Shown piece after piece: positions 41,608 through 50,249 of a stretch of DNA of 64,000 bases. A program made the translations under genes and the position numbers. The notes under the pieces are model-generated. The model ran no database searches and was not told the origin of the DNA. It saw only the letters and a list, made by a program, of their open reading frames with translations. Source of the DNA: Microbacterium protaetiae (GTDB taxonomy: Bacteria > Actinomycetota > Actinomycetes > Actinomycetales > Microbacteriaceae); contig NZ_CP035494.1 of NCBI RefSeq assembly GCF_004135285.1, forward strand, positions 682,001-746,000, read 5' to 3'. How positions within the stretch are numbered: position 1 is the stretch's first letter; each line of letters opens with the position of its first letter.

Positions 41608-43817
41608 GCCACCGGGTGCGTCACCGCGGGTGGGATCATCCCCCGCACACGGCACCGATGCCGACCGCCGCCGAGGCCGCGCACGCGCTCACTGTCACCG
41701 ACCGGGCGCTGCGGCGGGGAGATGCCGCGTGGATTCCCATCTCGGGTGAGATCCACTTCAGTCGCGTGCCTCGTCACCGATGGCGGGAACGACTGCGCCA
41801 ACTGACGGCGAACGGCGTGACCGTCGCTTCGAGCTATGTGCTCTGGCTGCATCATGTCGCCGAGCGCGGGCATCCACGTTTCGACGGCAATCTCGATGTG
41901 GCCGCATTCATCGACGAATGCGCGGATGCCGGTCTTCAGGTCGCCCTGCGGATCGGTCCCTGGGCTCATGCCGAGGCCCGAAACGGCGGATTCCCCGACT
42001 GGGTGCAGCGCACCCCGGTGGCACACCGCACCGATGACCCGGGCTATCTCGCGCTGGTGCGCGAATGGTTCGCGCAGCTCGCCGAGGCTCTTGACGGCAG
42101 GGCCCGCCCCGGTGGGCCCGTGCTGGCGATCCAGCTGGAGAACGAACTGTACGACCGCCCCGATCACCTGCGCACTCTCAAGCGTCTCGCGCAGGAGGCG
42201 GGGATCGCCGCCCCACTGTGGACCGCCACGGCCTGGGGCGGCGCCGAGCTGCCCGATGGCGAGGTCTTCCCCCTTTGGGGCGGCTACGCCGACGGCTTCT
42301 GGGTCGATCCCGATGACGGCTGGCAGCCGAACTTCCGCGCGCACTTCCTCCCCTCCCACCAGTGGGACGACCCGGGCGTGGGCATCGACGTGCGCCGGGC
42401 GCAGGGATTCGGATCCACGGCGAGCGCGGGGCTGGCCGGCTTCCCTCCGGCCACCTGCGAACTGGGCGGCGGCATGGCCGCGGCCTATCACCGGCGACCG
42501 GTGCTGGCAGCGCGCGACATCGCCGCACTCGCGCACGTGAAGATCGGCAACGGATCGGCGTGGCAGGGCTACTACATGTATGCGGGCGGAGTGAACCCCG
42601 GGCCCGGACTGCAGGAATCACACGACACCGGGTATCCCAACGATCTGCCGCAGCTCGGATACGACTTTCACGCCCCCATCGCCCAGTCCGGTGATCTGGC
42701 AGCCTCGGCCGGCCTGCTGCGGATGCAGCATGCGTTCCTCGACGCCTTCGGCCCGCTGCTCGGCGACATGTCATCGACGCTGCCCGACACGCGACCCGAC
42801 GGCGTCGACGACCGTACGACCCTGCGCTGGGCGCTGCGCTCCGACGGCGCCAGCGGCTTTGTGGTGGTCTCGCATCATCAGCCCTACTCACAGCTCGCCG
42901 ATGTTCCCGAGGTACGGCTGCGCGTCGAGCTCGACGAGGCGACGGTCGATTTTCCGGCGATGACGGTTCCGGCGGGAACGCTCGCGCGTTGGCCGGTGCG
43001 GCTGCCGCTCGGCGACGCGATAGTGGATTGGGCCACGGCATCCGCCCTCACCGTCATACCGGGCCGGCGACCGACCCTCGTGCTCGTCGAAGATGCGGGA
43101 ATCCCCGCGCGCATCAGCATCGACGGCGTCACCCACCCCCTGACGCCGGGCCGGAAAACCCGGGTGTTCGGCAGCCTGGCCGTGCTCACTCTGCCGCACG
43201 ACGCGCAGCCGTGGGTGCAGCCCTGCGCTGGCGGGCAGCGGCGCTTGCTGCTGTCCTCGGCCGAGCTGGCGTGGGACGGCACGGGATGCCTCTTCGCCCG
43301 CGGCGGCGATGGGATCGAGGCGTACGAAGCCGGCGAATGGCGGATGCTGCGAGCCGGCCGGGGCGCTGACCCCGTCGAGGAACTCGCCGCGCAGCCGCTG
43401 CGTGAGCCGGGCATCGTCCCGCCCGACTACGGCTTGCGCGGGCGCCGCCATTCCGCGCCCACGGCAGCGCGCTTCGAGTCCCTCGCCGGTGTCTGGACCC
43501 TGTCGATCCCGGCGGCCGCGTTCGAGGCCGATGCCGTCATCGACATCGATTGGGCGGGGGATGTCGCACAGCTGCGTGTGAACGACCGGATCGTCGACGA
43601 TCGGTTCTGGGACGGCACGCGCTGGTCAGTGGCGGTGCGGGAAGTCGGCATCGGCCCGGGCGACCGGGTCACCGTGCACATCCTGCCCCTCTCGCCCGAC
43701 GCGACCACCTGGCTGCCTGCTGCCGCCCACCGGCAGCGTGGCCCCGCGCAGCTCGTCGAGCTGCGCGGGGCCACGCTGCGCCGGAGGGGCGCATGGGAAC
43801 AGGTGCCCGCCGGCTGA
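41604..43817 (+). CDS. GH35 family beta-galactosidase, divergent
   Basis: 737 residues starting with GTG that overlaps the previous stop. TIM-barrel motifs: PISGEIHFSRVPRHRWRERLRQL, ALRIGPWAHAEARNGGFP, acid/base Glu181 in QLENEL, and probable nucleophile Glu286 in CELGGGM. YYMYAGGVNPGPGL replaces the usual MxHGGTNFG. The C-terminal ~350 residues are beta-rich. It is a more distant member than 38867-40624, with an E-L-G-G-G nucleophile context. No signal peptide. A 47-base perfect hairpin (43733-43779) lies inside its last codons. Substrate probably another beta-galactoside of pectin. Confidence 0.85.
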   Translation: MSHRVRHRGWDHPPHTAPMPTAAEAAHALTVTDRALRRGDAAWIPISGEIHFSRVPRHRWRERLRQLTANGVTVASSYVLWLHHVAERGHPRFDGNLDVAAFIDECADAGLQVALRIGPWAHAEARNGGFPDWVQRTPVAHRTDDPGYLALVREWFAQLAEALDGRARPGGPVLAIQLENELYDRPDHLRTLKRLAQEAGIAAPLWTATAWGGAELPDGEVFPLWGGYADGFWVDPDDGWQPNFRAHFLPSHQWDDPGVGIDVRRAQGFGSTASAGLAGFPPATCELGGGMAAAYHRRPVLAARDIAALAHVKIGNGSAWQGYYMYAGGVNPGPGLQESHDTGYPNDLPQLGYDFHAPIAQSGDLAASAGLLRMQHAFLDAFGPLLGDMSSTLPDTRPDGVDDRTTLRWALRSDGASGFVVVSHHQPYSQLADVPEVRLRVELDEATVDFPAMTVPAGTLARWPVRLPLGDAIVDWATASALTVIPGRRPTLVLVEDAGIPARISIDGVTHPLTPGRKTRVFGSLAVLTLPHDAQPWVQPCAGGQRRLLLSSAELAWDGTGCLFARGGDGIEAYEAGEWRMLRAGRGADPVEELAAQPLREPGIVPPDYGLRGRRHSAPTAARFESLAGVWTLSIPAAAFEADAVIDIDWAGDVAQLRVNDRIVDDRFWDGTRWSVAVREVGIGPGDRVTVHILPLSPDATTWLPAAAHRQRGPAQLVELRGATLRRRGAWEQVPAG
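43733..43779. repeat. 23-base perfect inverted repeat within the GH35 coding end
   Basis: Arms 43733-43755 and 43757-43779 are exact reverse complements around a single T at 43756. The left arm begins GCAGCGTGGCCCC and ends CAGCTCG. It encodes part of QRGPAQLVELRGATLR. It lies 38 bases before the stop codon. It could fold into a very stable hairpin in RNA or a cruciform in DNA. Confidence 0.85.
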
Positions 43818-43851
43818 GAACGACCGGGGCTGCCTCCACCCCCGATCAGCC

Positions 43852-44859
43852 TTACTTGCCGGCGAGCGCTTCCAGGGCCTCCTTGGCACCCGGGTGCAGG
43901 GGGATCGGATCGGTCTGTGTCGCCGTGGCGGCATCGAACTCGCTTGCGGCCGCATGCACCTGTGCTAGCTTGTCGACGTTGCTCCAGATGGTGTCGGTGA
44001 TGTCGCACGCGGTCGCATCGTCCATATCGCCCCGCACCAGCAACATGTTCGGCACGATGATCGTCGGCACATCGGCGTCAAGACCGTACGTGTCGGCCGG
44101 AATCGCCCCCTTCTGATAGACCGGGCTGATCTTCTGCATTCCCGCCAGTTCCGGCGTGACATCGAGGAACTCGACCGTGCCGGCGTCCATCGTGAAAAGC
44201 TCCGTGAGATTGGGGGTGGGCAGTCCCCCCGACCAGAAGATGGCATCGAGAGTGCCGTTGCGCAGCTCATCGACGCTCGTGGCGAGATCGAGCCGTTGCG
44301 TCGTCACGTCGGTGTCGGGGTCAAGGCCCGCGGCCTCGAGCAGTCGAAGAGCTATCACCTCGGTGCCTGACTTCGGCGACCCGGTCGAAACCGTCTTGCC
44401 TGCCATGTCGGCGACCGTATGGATGCCGCTGTCCTTTCGCACAATCACCTGCGTGTAGTTCGAGTGGATTCGCCCCAGCGCCTTCACCGGCTGTGGTTCG
44501 CTGAATGATCCGGTGCCGTTGACCGCGTCCGATGCGGTATCGGCAAGCGAGAACGCGATGTCGTAATCACCCGCGACGAGCTGCTCGATGTTCTGCACCG
44601 AGGCTCCGGTCTCGGCGGCGGTGACACGCAGATCTGTCTCGGTGCTGAGCACGTCAGAGATCGCCCCGCCCAGAACGTAGTACACGCCGGTGGAGTTACC
44701 GGTGGCGATCGTCAGCTGCTGGGCTGGGGCGACGCAGGCCTCGCCCGAGCCGGCTGCCACCGGCTCGCGCGATTGCTGGCCTCCGCACGCTGTCATCAGC
44801 AGCGCCGACGCCGCCGCGACGGCGAACATCGCTGAGATCCGGAGTTTGGAAGTGGTCAT
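43852..44859 (-). CDS. TAXI-family TRAP transporter solute-binding lipoprotein
   Basis: 335 residues with lipobox MTAC (Cys25). TAXI family features: QLTIATGNSTGVYYVLGGAISDVLS at the mature N-terminus, TGASVQNIEQLVAGDYDIAFSLADTA, and VSTGSPKSGTEVIALRLLEAAGL. It presents an organic acid substrate to the fused permease upstream (44930). TAXI proteins are known for dicarboxylate or amino-acid type ligands; the ligand here is not evident, but a sugar acid or alpha-ketoglutarate would fit the context. It lies 70 bases downstream of the permease in the same direction. Confidence 0.9.
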   Translation of the reverse strand: MTTSKLRISAMFAVAAASALLMTACGGQQSREPVAAGSGEACVAPAQQLTIATGNSTGVYYVLGGAISDVLSTETDLRVTAAETGASVQNIEQLVAGDYDIAFSLADTASDAVNGTGSFSEPQPVKALGRIHSNYTQVIVRKDSGIHTVADMAGKTVSTGSPKSGTEVIALRLLEAAGLDPDTDVTTQRLDLATSVDELRNGTLDAIFWSGGLPTPNLTELFTMDAGTVEFLDVTPELAGMQKISPVYQKGAIPADTYGLDADVPTIIVPNMLLVRGDMDDATACDITDTIWSNVDKLAQVHAAASEFDAATATQTDPIPLHPGAKEALEALAGK

Positions 44860-44929
44860 CTGTTTTTCCTCTCGATGATGGTCAGGACTGTCACGCGGTC
44901 AGAAGCGGATGGGATGCCGCGGCAACTGC

Positions 44930-47077
44930 TCACGACGCCGACGCGATCATGCCCGCCGGGGAATCGAGCCGCCGACGGCCACGGCGCCGACGCAGCCCGT
45001 TGAGAACCACGGCCGCAGCGATGAAGACCAGGCCGATGCCGATCGAGGCCGGCACGAGGTACAGGCAGCACAGCGCACCCAGAAGCAGCAGAGTGCGCTC
45101 GGGCCACGAGGCGGGACCCAGCACCCACCCACCGGTGGCGCCGGCAAGGGCTGCGACGGCGATGAGCGAGACGACAGCGGTCCACAGCGAGGTGACAAGT
45201 GCACCCTTGAGCAGCAGGGAACCGCCGGCCGGGGTAAGAACGAACGCCAAAGGCACCAGAAACGCCGGCAGGGTGTACTTGGCCGCCTGCCACATCGTCT
45301 TGATCGTGTCTCCGCCGGTGATCGCCGCCGAGGCGACGGCGGCCAGCGCGGTGGGCGGCGAGACCTCGGAGAGCACCGCGTAGTAGAAGATGAACATCGC
45401 CGCTTCGGGCCGCGCCACGCCCAGCGTGATAAGCGCCGGGCCGATGATCACCCACGAGATGATGAACGACGCGGTCACCGGCACGGCCAGGCCGAGCAGG
45501 ATGATCGCTATCGCCGCGAGCACGCAGGTGATGATCAGGGTGACGGCCGGCTCGTCGCTGATGGCCTCGGCGAGCGAGACGAGCAGGCGGGCGAACGTGA
45601 GTCCGATGCCGGTCTTCACGATGACGCTCGTGATGATGCCGGCTGCCGCGCACACCGCGACCACCGGCATCGCACTGCGGATGCCGCTGGCGAGACTGCG
45701 GTACAGCTCGCCGAGGTAGCTGAGCACCGCCGCGGGAAGTCGCTGGACGACTGCGTCGTCGTCGAGCGGATCACGCCGCGACACCGTGCGCTCGACCAGC
45801 CCGAACAACGCGGCCACCAGCGTCGCATACACGATCGACCGGAACGGCGGCAGCCCGACCGCCAGGAAGAAGATGATCACCGCCAGCGACAGAAAGTGGT
45901 ACCCGAAGCGGGCGACCAGCTTGCCGAGATGCTTACGCGGCACGTCCACCGCCTGGGTCGCGAAGCGCCGGGCGTCGATCTCGACGGCCAAGAAGATGCC
46001 GACGTAGTACAGGATCGTGGGGATGATGGCCCAGATCATCACCTCGAGATACGACACCTGCAGGTACTCGGCGATGATGAAAGCGGCCGCCCCCAACGTC
46101 GGGGGCGAGAGGATCGCGCCGATGCCCGCAGCCGCCAGCATGCCGCCCGCATTGTTGCGGGGATATCCGGCACGGCGCAGGATCGGCCAGGCAAGAGACC
46201 CGAGGGTCACGGCCGTCGCCGTGCCCGATCCCGACACGGTGCCCAGCAGAAAGCCGCTGGTGACCACGGTTCGCCCCGAGGCCGACCGCGAACTGGGGAA
46301 CAGCGAGAACGAGAAGTCGATGAAGAAGCGCCCCGCCCCGGTCGCCGAGAGCACCGCGCCGTAGATGATGAACAGCACGATGTAGGTGGCGGCCACCCCC
46401 AGCGGCGTGCCGAAGAATCCCGACTGGTCGTTGTAGAACCCGTTGATGATCTGGTCGAAGTCCACGCCGGCGTGGCTGATGGCCCAGTCCATCGGCAGAA
46501 ATCCGCCATAGTACGCGTAGAGGAAGAACACGATGCAGAAGATCGGCAGCACGAGGCCGGTGGTGCGGCGGGTCGCCTCGAGAATGAGCACGGTCAGCGC
46601 GGTGCCAGCGATCACATCGACGACCCCGAGCATGCCTTGACGATTCAGGAACGCGTCGAACCCACCACCGCCATCGCCGATCACGAGGGGAAGGATCGGG
46701 TACGTGCACACGAAGAGGGTGACCGCCGTGAGCGCCCAGTCCCACCCGGTGGGCGCGTCGGAGCGCAGCGGGTTCCGACGATGCTTGCGCCCTCGATAGA
46801 GAAGGAAGGTCAGCGGCAGCGTGACCGAGAGGAAGACGATCAGCGAGAACTGCTTTCCCTGGGGCAGCGGATAGAACACCTGATACAGCACGAACAGCGA
46901 CACGACGAAGCAGTACGCCGTGATCGCGCGGTCAAGGCGTGCCTGCAGGCGTCGCGCCGGGCGCTCCTCATCGAACTCGGCGATGATGTCGTCGGGGACC
47001 GCCGTCGGTGATGCGACATCGTGCGTGCCGGTCGTGGCCGCCGTGGCGGTCGTGGGTTCTACTTCGTCGTAGGACAT
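44930..47077 (-). CDS. TRAP transporter fused permease (small and large membrane subunits)
   Basis: 715 residues with many hydrophobic segments. The first ~150 residues correspond to the small (Q-like) subunit, and the rest to the large (M) subunit with TVSGSGTATAVTLGSLAWPILRRAGYPRNNAGGMLAAAGIGAILSPPTLGAAAFIIAEYL, the DctM-type core. Fused permeases are the usual partners of TAXI binding proteins, as here. It drives sodium- or proton-coupled uptake. It starts at 47077 without an obvious ribosome-binding site and diverges from a two-component operon that probably controls it. Confidence 0.9.
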   Translation of the reverse strand: MSYDEVEPTTATAATTGTHDVASPTAVPDDIIAEFDEERPARRLQARLDRAITAYCFVVSLFVLYQVFYPLPQGKQFSLIVFLSVTLPLTFLLYRGRKHRRNPLRSDAPTGWDWALTAVTLFVCTYPILPLVIGDGGGGFDAFLNRQGMLGVVDVIAGTALTVLILEATRRTTGLVLPIFCIVFFLYAYYGGFLPMDWAISHAGVDFDQIINGFYNDQSGFFGTPLGVAATYIVLFIIYGAVLSATGAGRFFIDFSFSLFPSSRSASGRTVVTSGFLLGTVSGSGTATAVTLGSLAWPILRRAGYPRNNAGGMLAAAGIGAILSPPTLGAAAFIIAEYLQVSYLEVMIWAIIPTILYYVGIFLAVEIDARRFATQAVDVPRKHLGKLVARFGYHFLSLAVIIFFLAVGLPPFRSIVYATLVAALFGLVERTVSRRDPLDDDAVVQRLPAAVLSYLGELYRSLASGIRSAMPVVAVCAAAGIITSVIVKTGIGLTFARLLVSLAEAISDEPAVTLIITCVLAAIAIILLGLAVPVTASFIISWVIIGPALITLGVARPEAAMFIFYYAVLSEVSPPTALAAVASAAITGGDTIKTMWQAAKYTLPAFLVPLAFVLTPAGGSLLLKGALVTSLWTAVVSLIAVAALAGATGGWVLGPASWPERTLLLLGALCCLYLVPASIGIGLVFIAAAVVLNGLRRRRGRRRLDSPAGMIASAS

Positions 47078-47129
47078 GCCGACACGGTAGGCCGGGGGCA
47101 GGATGCCGCACCCCGGTCGGGTGCAATCC

Positions 47130-47171
47130 TTACATCCCCTTTACATTCGGGCCGATCCTGATCAATAGACT
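47130..47171 (+). promoter_or_regulatory. Direct-repeat site and promoter between TRAP and two-component genes
   Basis: Two TTACAT half-sites at 47130-47135 and 47141-47146 are 11 bases apart start to start, one helical turn, as OmpR-family response regulators prefer. TAGACT at 47166-47171 is a good -10, 6 bases before the response-regulator ATG, so that mRNA may be leaderless. The region is the only space between the divergent units. Confidence 0.45.
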
Positions 47172-47177
47172 GCGAGG

Positions 47178-47834
47178 ATGCGGGTGCTCATCGCTGAGGA
47201 CGACGCCTCGGTCGCGACGGCGCTGGCGGCAGCGCTCACGCAGAGCGGCCACCGGGCCGAGCCGGTGGCGCGCGGCGGCGATGTGCTGCTGCGCCATCAC
47301 GACTTCGACGCGCTCATGCTCGACCTCGGCCTCGAAGACACCGACGGATTCGACGTCATCAGGCGTCTCCGGCTCGTGACCGATCTGCCGGTGCTCGTGG
47401 TCACGGCACGGGGCGATGAGCGCTCGACAGTGCTGGCGCTGCGCCTGGGCGCCGACGACTATCTCGTCAAGCCCGTGCGCCTACGGGAGCTGCTGGCGCG
47501 CTTGGATGTGGTAGCACGCCGGCGACACCACACGGAATCACCCGCGCTCGTGCGCACCGGCACGCTGGAAGTCGATCTCGTGGCGCGGCGCGTGAGCGCG
47601 GCAGGCGAGGAACTCGCGCTGACTCCGACCGAGTTCGCGCTGCTGGGTGTTCTGGCCCGCAGAGTCGGTGCAGCAGTGAGCCGTGAGCAGATACTCGACG
47701 AAGTGTGGGCAGACGCCTATGCCGCCACGTCGCGGGCATTCGACGTGCATCTCGCCCAGCTGCGTCAGAAGTTGCCCGAGGCCGACGTCATCACCACTAT
47801 TCGCGGCTACGGGTACCGGTTGGAAGCACGGTAG
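47178..47834 (+). CDS. OmpR-family response regulator
   Basis: 218 residues. Receiver domain: acidic pair in LIAEDDA, phospho-acceptor Asp49 in LMLDLGLEDTDG, Thr in VVTARG and Lys in YLVKPVR. The C-terminal winged helix includes LALTPTEFALLGVLARR and TTIRGYGYRLE. Orphan-like AEDD at residues 6-9 is normal for the family. It is followed 2 bases later by the sensor kinase. Proposed target: the divergent TAXI-TRAP transporter through the TTACAT repeats. This is TctD-like architecture, inferred from gene order. Confidence 0.93.
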   Translation: MRVLIAEDDASVATALAAALTQSGHRAEPVARGGDVLLRHHDFDALMLDLGLEDTDGFDVIRRLRLVTDLPVLVVTARGDERSTVLALRLGADDYLVKPVRLRELLARLDVVARRRHHTESPALVRTGTLEVDLVARRVSAAGEELALTPTEFALLGVLARRVGAAVSREQILDEVWADAYAATSRAFDVHLAQLRQKLPEADVITTIRGYGYRLEAR

Positions 47835-47836
47835 CG

Positions 47837-49243
47837 ATGCGCGTCCAGGTGCTGCTGCCGCTCGTGCTGTTCAGCCTGCTGGCGGTGCTCGCCATCGTCA
47901 TTCCGGTGGGCGAGTCGATAGCTGTCTCACGCACCCAGCAACTCGAACTCGCGCGGGCATCCTCGATGGACCACATCGTGCGGCTCGGAGAGAATGCGCT
48001 CACCTCCGGCGACACCACATCACTCGCGCGCTACCTCGCGCGCTTCGGCAGCGTTTCTCACGAGTCGGTCATCGTCCTCGACGGCGAAGGCGACCAGATA
48101 GCGAAGGTCGGCGTGCTCTCGGCAGACGATCCCGCTGTGCGCTCTCATGCCCTCGCGTCCTCACGCAACCTGCCGCAGTGGCAACTGCCGACGCTCACAC
48201 CGTGGAGTGTGGGTGCACCCCTGGTGTCCAAGCCGATTCTCGGCAGCGGGGAACTCAGCATGGGTGTCGTGGTGCTGCAGGTCAACACGACTGCGGCACG
48301 TCACGATGTCGCCGCAGCCTGGCTGCTGGTCGCCCTGGTTGCGCTGCTGGTCATCGGTCTGCTCGTCGGCGCCTCGCTGTGGTGGACGAACTGGGTACTG
48401 CGCCCGGTGCGGGCGCTGGATGAAGCGACGAACGCGTTCGGCGAGCATCACGACGTACGACTGGTCGCCGCGACCGGTCCACCCGAGCTGCGCCGACTCG
48501 CGGCATCCTTCTCACGCATGGCACGCGGCATCGAAGAGACCCTCGTGCAGCAGCGCAACTTCGTCGCCGATGCTTCCCACCAGTTGCGAAACCCGCTCGC
48601 GGCCATTCGCCTGCGCATTGACGCGCTGGCAGGCGTTGGCCACGGTGCCCGCAGCCTCGAGACGGTGGACGCCGATCTTGATCGCCTCGAGTCGACGGTC
48701 GGACGGATGCTGGTGCTCGCCGATGTCGAACATCGGGCGACGGCGCGCGCGAGCGGTGACACGACGACCATCGACGCCTCGTTCCGCGAGCACACCGTAC
48801 CGTCAGCGGCTGCGCTGGCCGAACCGTTCCGGCCGCTCGTGGACGCCGCGGGTCAGACGCTCATCACCGAAGGCACAACGGAGGTGCGCCTGGCCTGCCG
48901 GCGATCGGATCTGGAAGAGATCGTGGCGACCCTCCTCGAGAACGCCGGCAAATATGCCGGCGAGGGCGCCATCGTGCGACTCTGCCTTGCCCAGGAGTCG
49001 CATCCCGACGGCGATGTCGTCTCGGTGAGTGTCAGTGATGACGGGCCGGGGCTCGACGACGCCGAACTCGCGCAGGCAGGCACGCGGTTCTGGCGCTCAG
49101 CGCGGCACCGCGGGCAGCCCGGGACCGGACTCGGCCTGGCGATCGTCGGACAACTCGTGCGTGCGAACGGCGGAACACTGCGCATCGACCGGGCTGCCGA
49201 GGGCGGGCTGCGTATCGTCATGCGATTCGAGGCGATCGTATGA
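47837..49243 (+). CDS. Sensor histidine kinase
   Basis: 468 residues from the ATG at 47837. Membrane segment 5-28, extracytoplasmic region ~29-159, membrane segment 160-182, HAMP-like linker to ~235, then dimerisation domain with phospho-accepting His248 (DASHQLRNPLAAI). The ATP-binding domain has the N box LLENAGKYAG, the D box DDGPGLD and the G box GTGLGLAIV. The extracytoplasmic domain (~130 residues) could contact the TAXI lipoprotein encoded next, whose ATG overlaps this stop. The longer open frame upstream overlaps the response regulator and is discarded. Confidence 0.92.
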   Translation: MRVQVLLPLVLFSLLAVLAIVIPVGESIAVSRTQQLELARASSMDHIVRLGENALTSGDTTSLARYLARFGSVSHESVIVLDGEGDQIAKVGVLSADDPAVRSHALASSRNLPQWQLPTLTPWSVGAPLVSKPILGSGELSMGVVVLQVNTTAARHDVAAAWLLVALVALLVIGLLVGASLWWTNWVLRPVRALDEATNAFGEHHDVRLVAATGPPELRRLAASFSRMARGIEETLVQQRNFVADASHQLRNPLAAIRLRIDALAGVGHGARSLETVDADLDRLESTVGRMLVLADVEHRATARASGDTTTIDASFREHTVPSAAALAEPFRPLVDAAGQTLITEGTTEVRLACRRSDLEEIVATLLENAGKYAGEGAIVRLCLAQESHPDGDVVSVSVSDDGPGLDDAELAQAGTRFWRSARHRGQPGTGLGLAIVGQLVRANGGTLRIDRAAEGGLRIVMRFEAIV

Positions 49244-50178
49244 CGGGTGTGCTCCTGTCACGTCGCGCCCTGTTGCTCTCTCTCGTCGGGGCCACGGCAG
49301 TCGTTCTGACCGGGTGCGGCCCGGGTGAGACACCGACCAACATGCGCATGGCATGCGGAGAACCCGGCGGCACCTACATCCGTTTCGGCCACCTCCTGGG
49401 CAGTGCCGTCGTGGCCGAAGGCGTGGCCCGATCGATGACGGCGGTGCCCACGGACGGCAGCATCGAGAACATCGCCCTGCTTCGTGCCGGCGATGTCGAT
49501 CTGGCGATCGCCCTTGCCGACTCAGCGGCGATCGACCCGCACGGACTCGTCTCGATCGGTCGGGTCTATCAGAACTACCTCCAGTGCATAGTGCCGATCG
49601 GGGGTCCCGTCACAGCGGCCGCCGATCTCGCCGGGCGTACCGTGTCGATCGGCGCCCCGGAATCGGGAACCGCCGAGACTTCGCGCCGGGTTCTTGATGC
49701 GCTCGGCCTGACCTCGGGCGAACACGCCGCCACAGTGGTGGAGCTCAACCTCGCCGATGCGGTCACCGCACTTCAGACCGGTCGCATCGATGCCCTGATG
49801 TGGTCGGGAGGAATCCCCGTGCCCGAACTCGACCGGCTCGACGGCGTCATGCCGGTGACTCTCGTGGATCTGAGCGGGGCGATGGCGCGGCTGGGGGCCA
49901 CCTCCCCCGCGTACCAGCCGACCGTCGTTCCGGCCGGGATGTACGGGCTGGCAGAGCCGATGCCGACGATCGGCGTTCCCAATTTTCTCCTCTCCCGCGC
50001 AGATCTTCCCGATGCCATCGCCACCGCGCTCGTGGACATCCTGATCGACGACGCGGTGCGACTCGTTCCCGAGCGCTCAGCGGGCCTGCAGTATCTGACG
50101 CCGTCGAGCCTCATCGACACCGGGGCGATGCCCTTGCACCCCGCCGCCCGGCGGCGCTATCTGGAACGCTACGGCTGA
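49240..50178 (+). CDS. TAXI-family lipoprotein in a two-component operon, probable periplasmic sensor
   Basis: 312 residues with lipobox LTGC (Cys26), so it is anchored outside. TAXI features: MACGEPGGTYIRFGHLLGSAV, DGSIENIALLRAGDVDLAIALAD, VSIGAPESGTAETSRRVLDALGL, ALMWSGGIPVPEL. It shares with the transporter TAXI protein (43852) the blocks GTxxxxLxRxL and FWSGGLPTPNL/MWSGGIPVPEL. It is co-translated with the histidine kinase (ATGA overlap) and has no permease of its own. It therefore probably binds the transported acid and signals to the kinase, like TctC-type sensors of TctDE systems (inference). Confidence 0.85.
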   Translation: MTGVLLSRRALLLSLVGATAVVLTGCGPGETPTNMRMACGEPGGTYIRFGHLLGSAVVAEGVARSMTAVPTDGSIENIALLRAGDVDLAIALADSAAIDPHGLVSIGRVYQNYLQCIVPIGGPVTAAADLAGRTVSIGAPESGTAETSRRVLDALGLTSGEHAATVVELNLADAVTALQTGRIDALMWSGGIPVPELDRLDGVMPVTLVDLSGAMARLGATSPAYQPTVVPAGMYGLAEPMPTIGVPNFLLSRADLPDAIATALVDILIDDAVRLVPERSAGLQYLTPSSLIDTGAMPLHPAARRRYLERYG

Positions 50179-50211
50179 CTCGAACAGCACGGCGCAACGC
50201 CGTCACGCGCA

Positions 50212-50243
50212 GGGGCGGAGCAGGTGTGACCCTGCCCCGCCCC
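50212..50243. terminator. Hairpin between convergent genes
   Basis: GGGGCGGAGCAGG (50212-50224) pairs with CCTGCCCCGCCCC (50231-50243) with one mismatch, leaving a 6-base loop. It lies between the convergent TAXI and PL11 genes, so it probably serves both strands. No U-tract is present. Confidence 0.55.
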
Positions 50244-50249
50244 GTGCGG

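Noticed and set aside
43818..43851. Short G/C stretch between the convergent GH35 and TAXI genes as a terminator
   Set aside because: Only a weak GGGG/CCCC pairing with no clear stem.
44909..47011. 700-codon plus-strand frame opposite the TRAP permease
   Set aside because: Composed of R/D/G/H-rich residues produced by complementing hydrophobic codons; no domain is recognisable.
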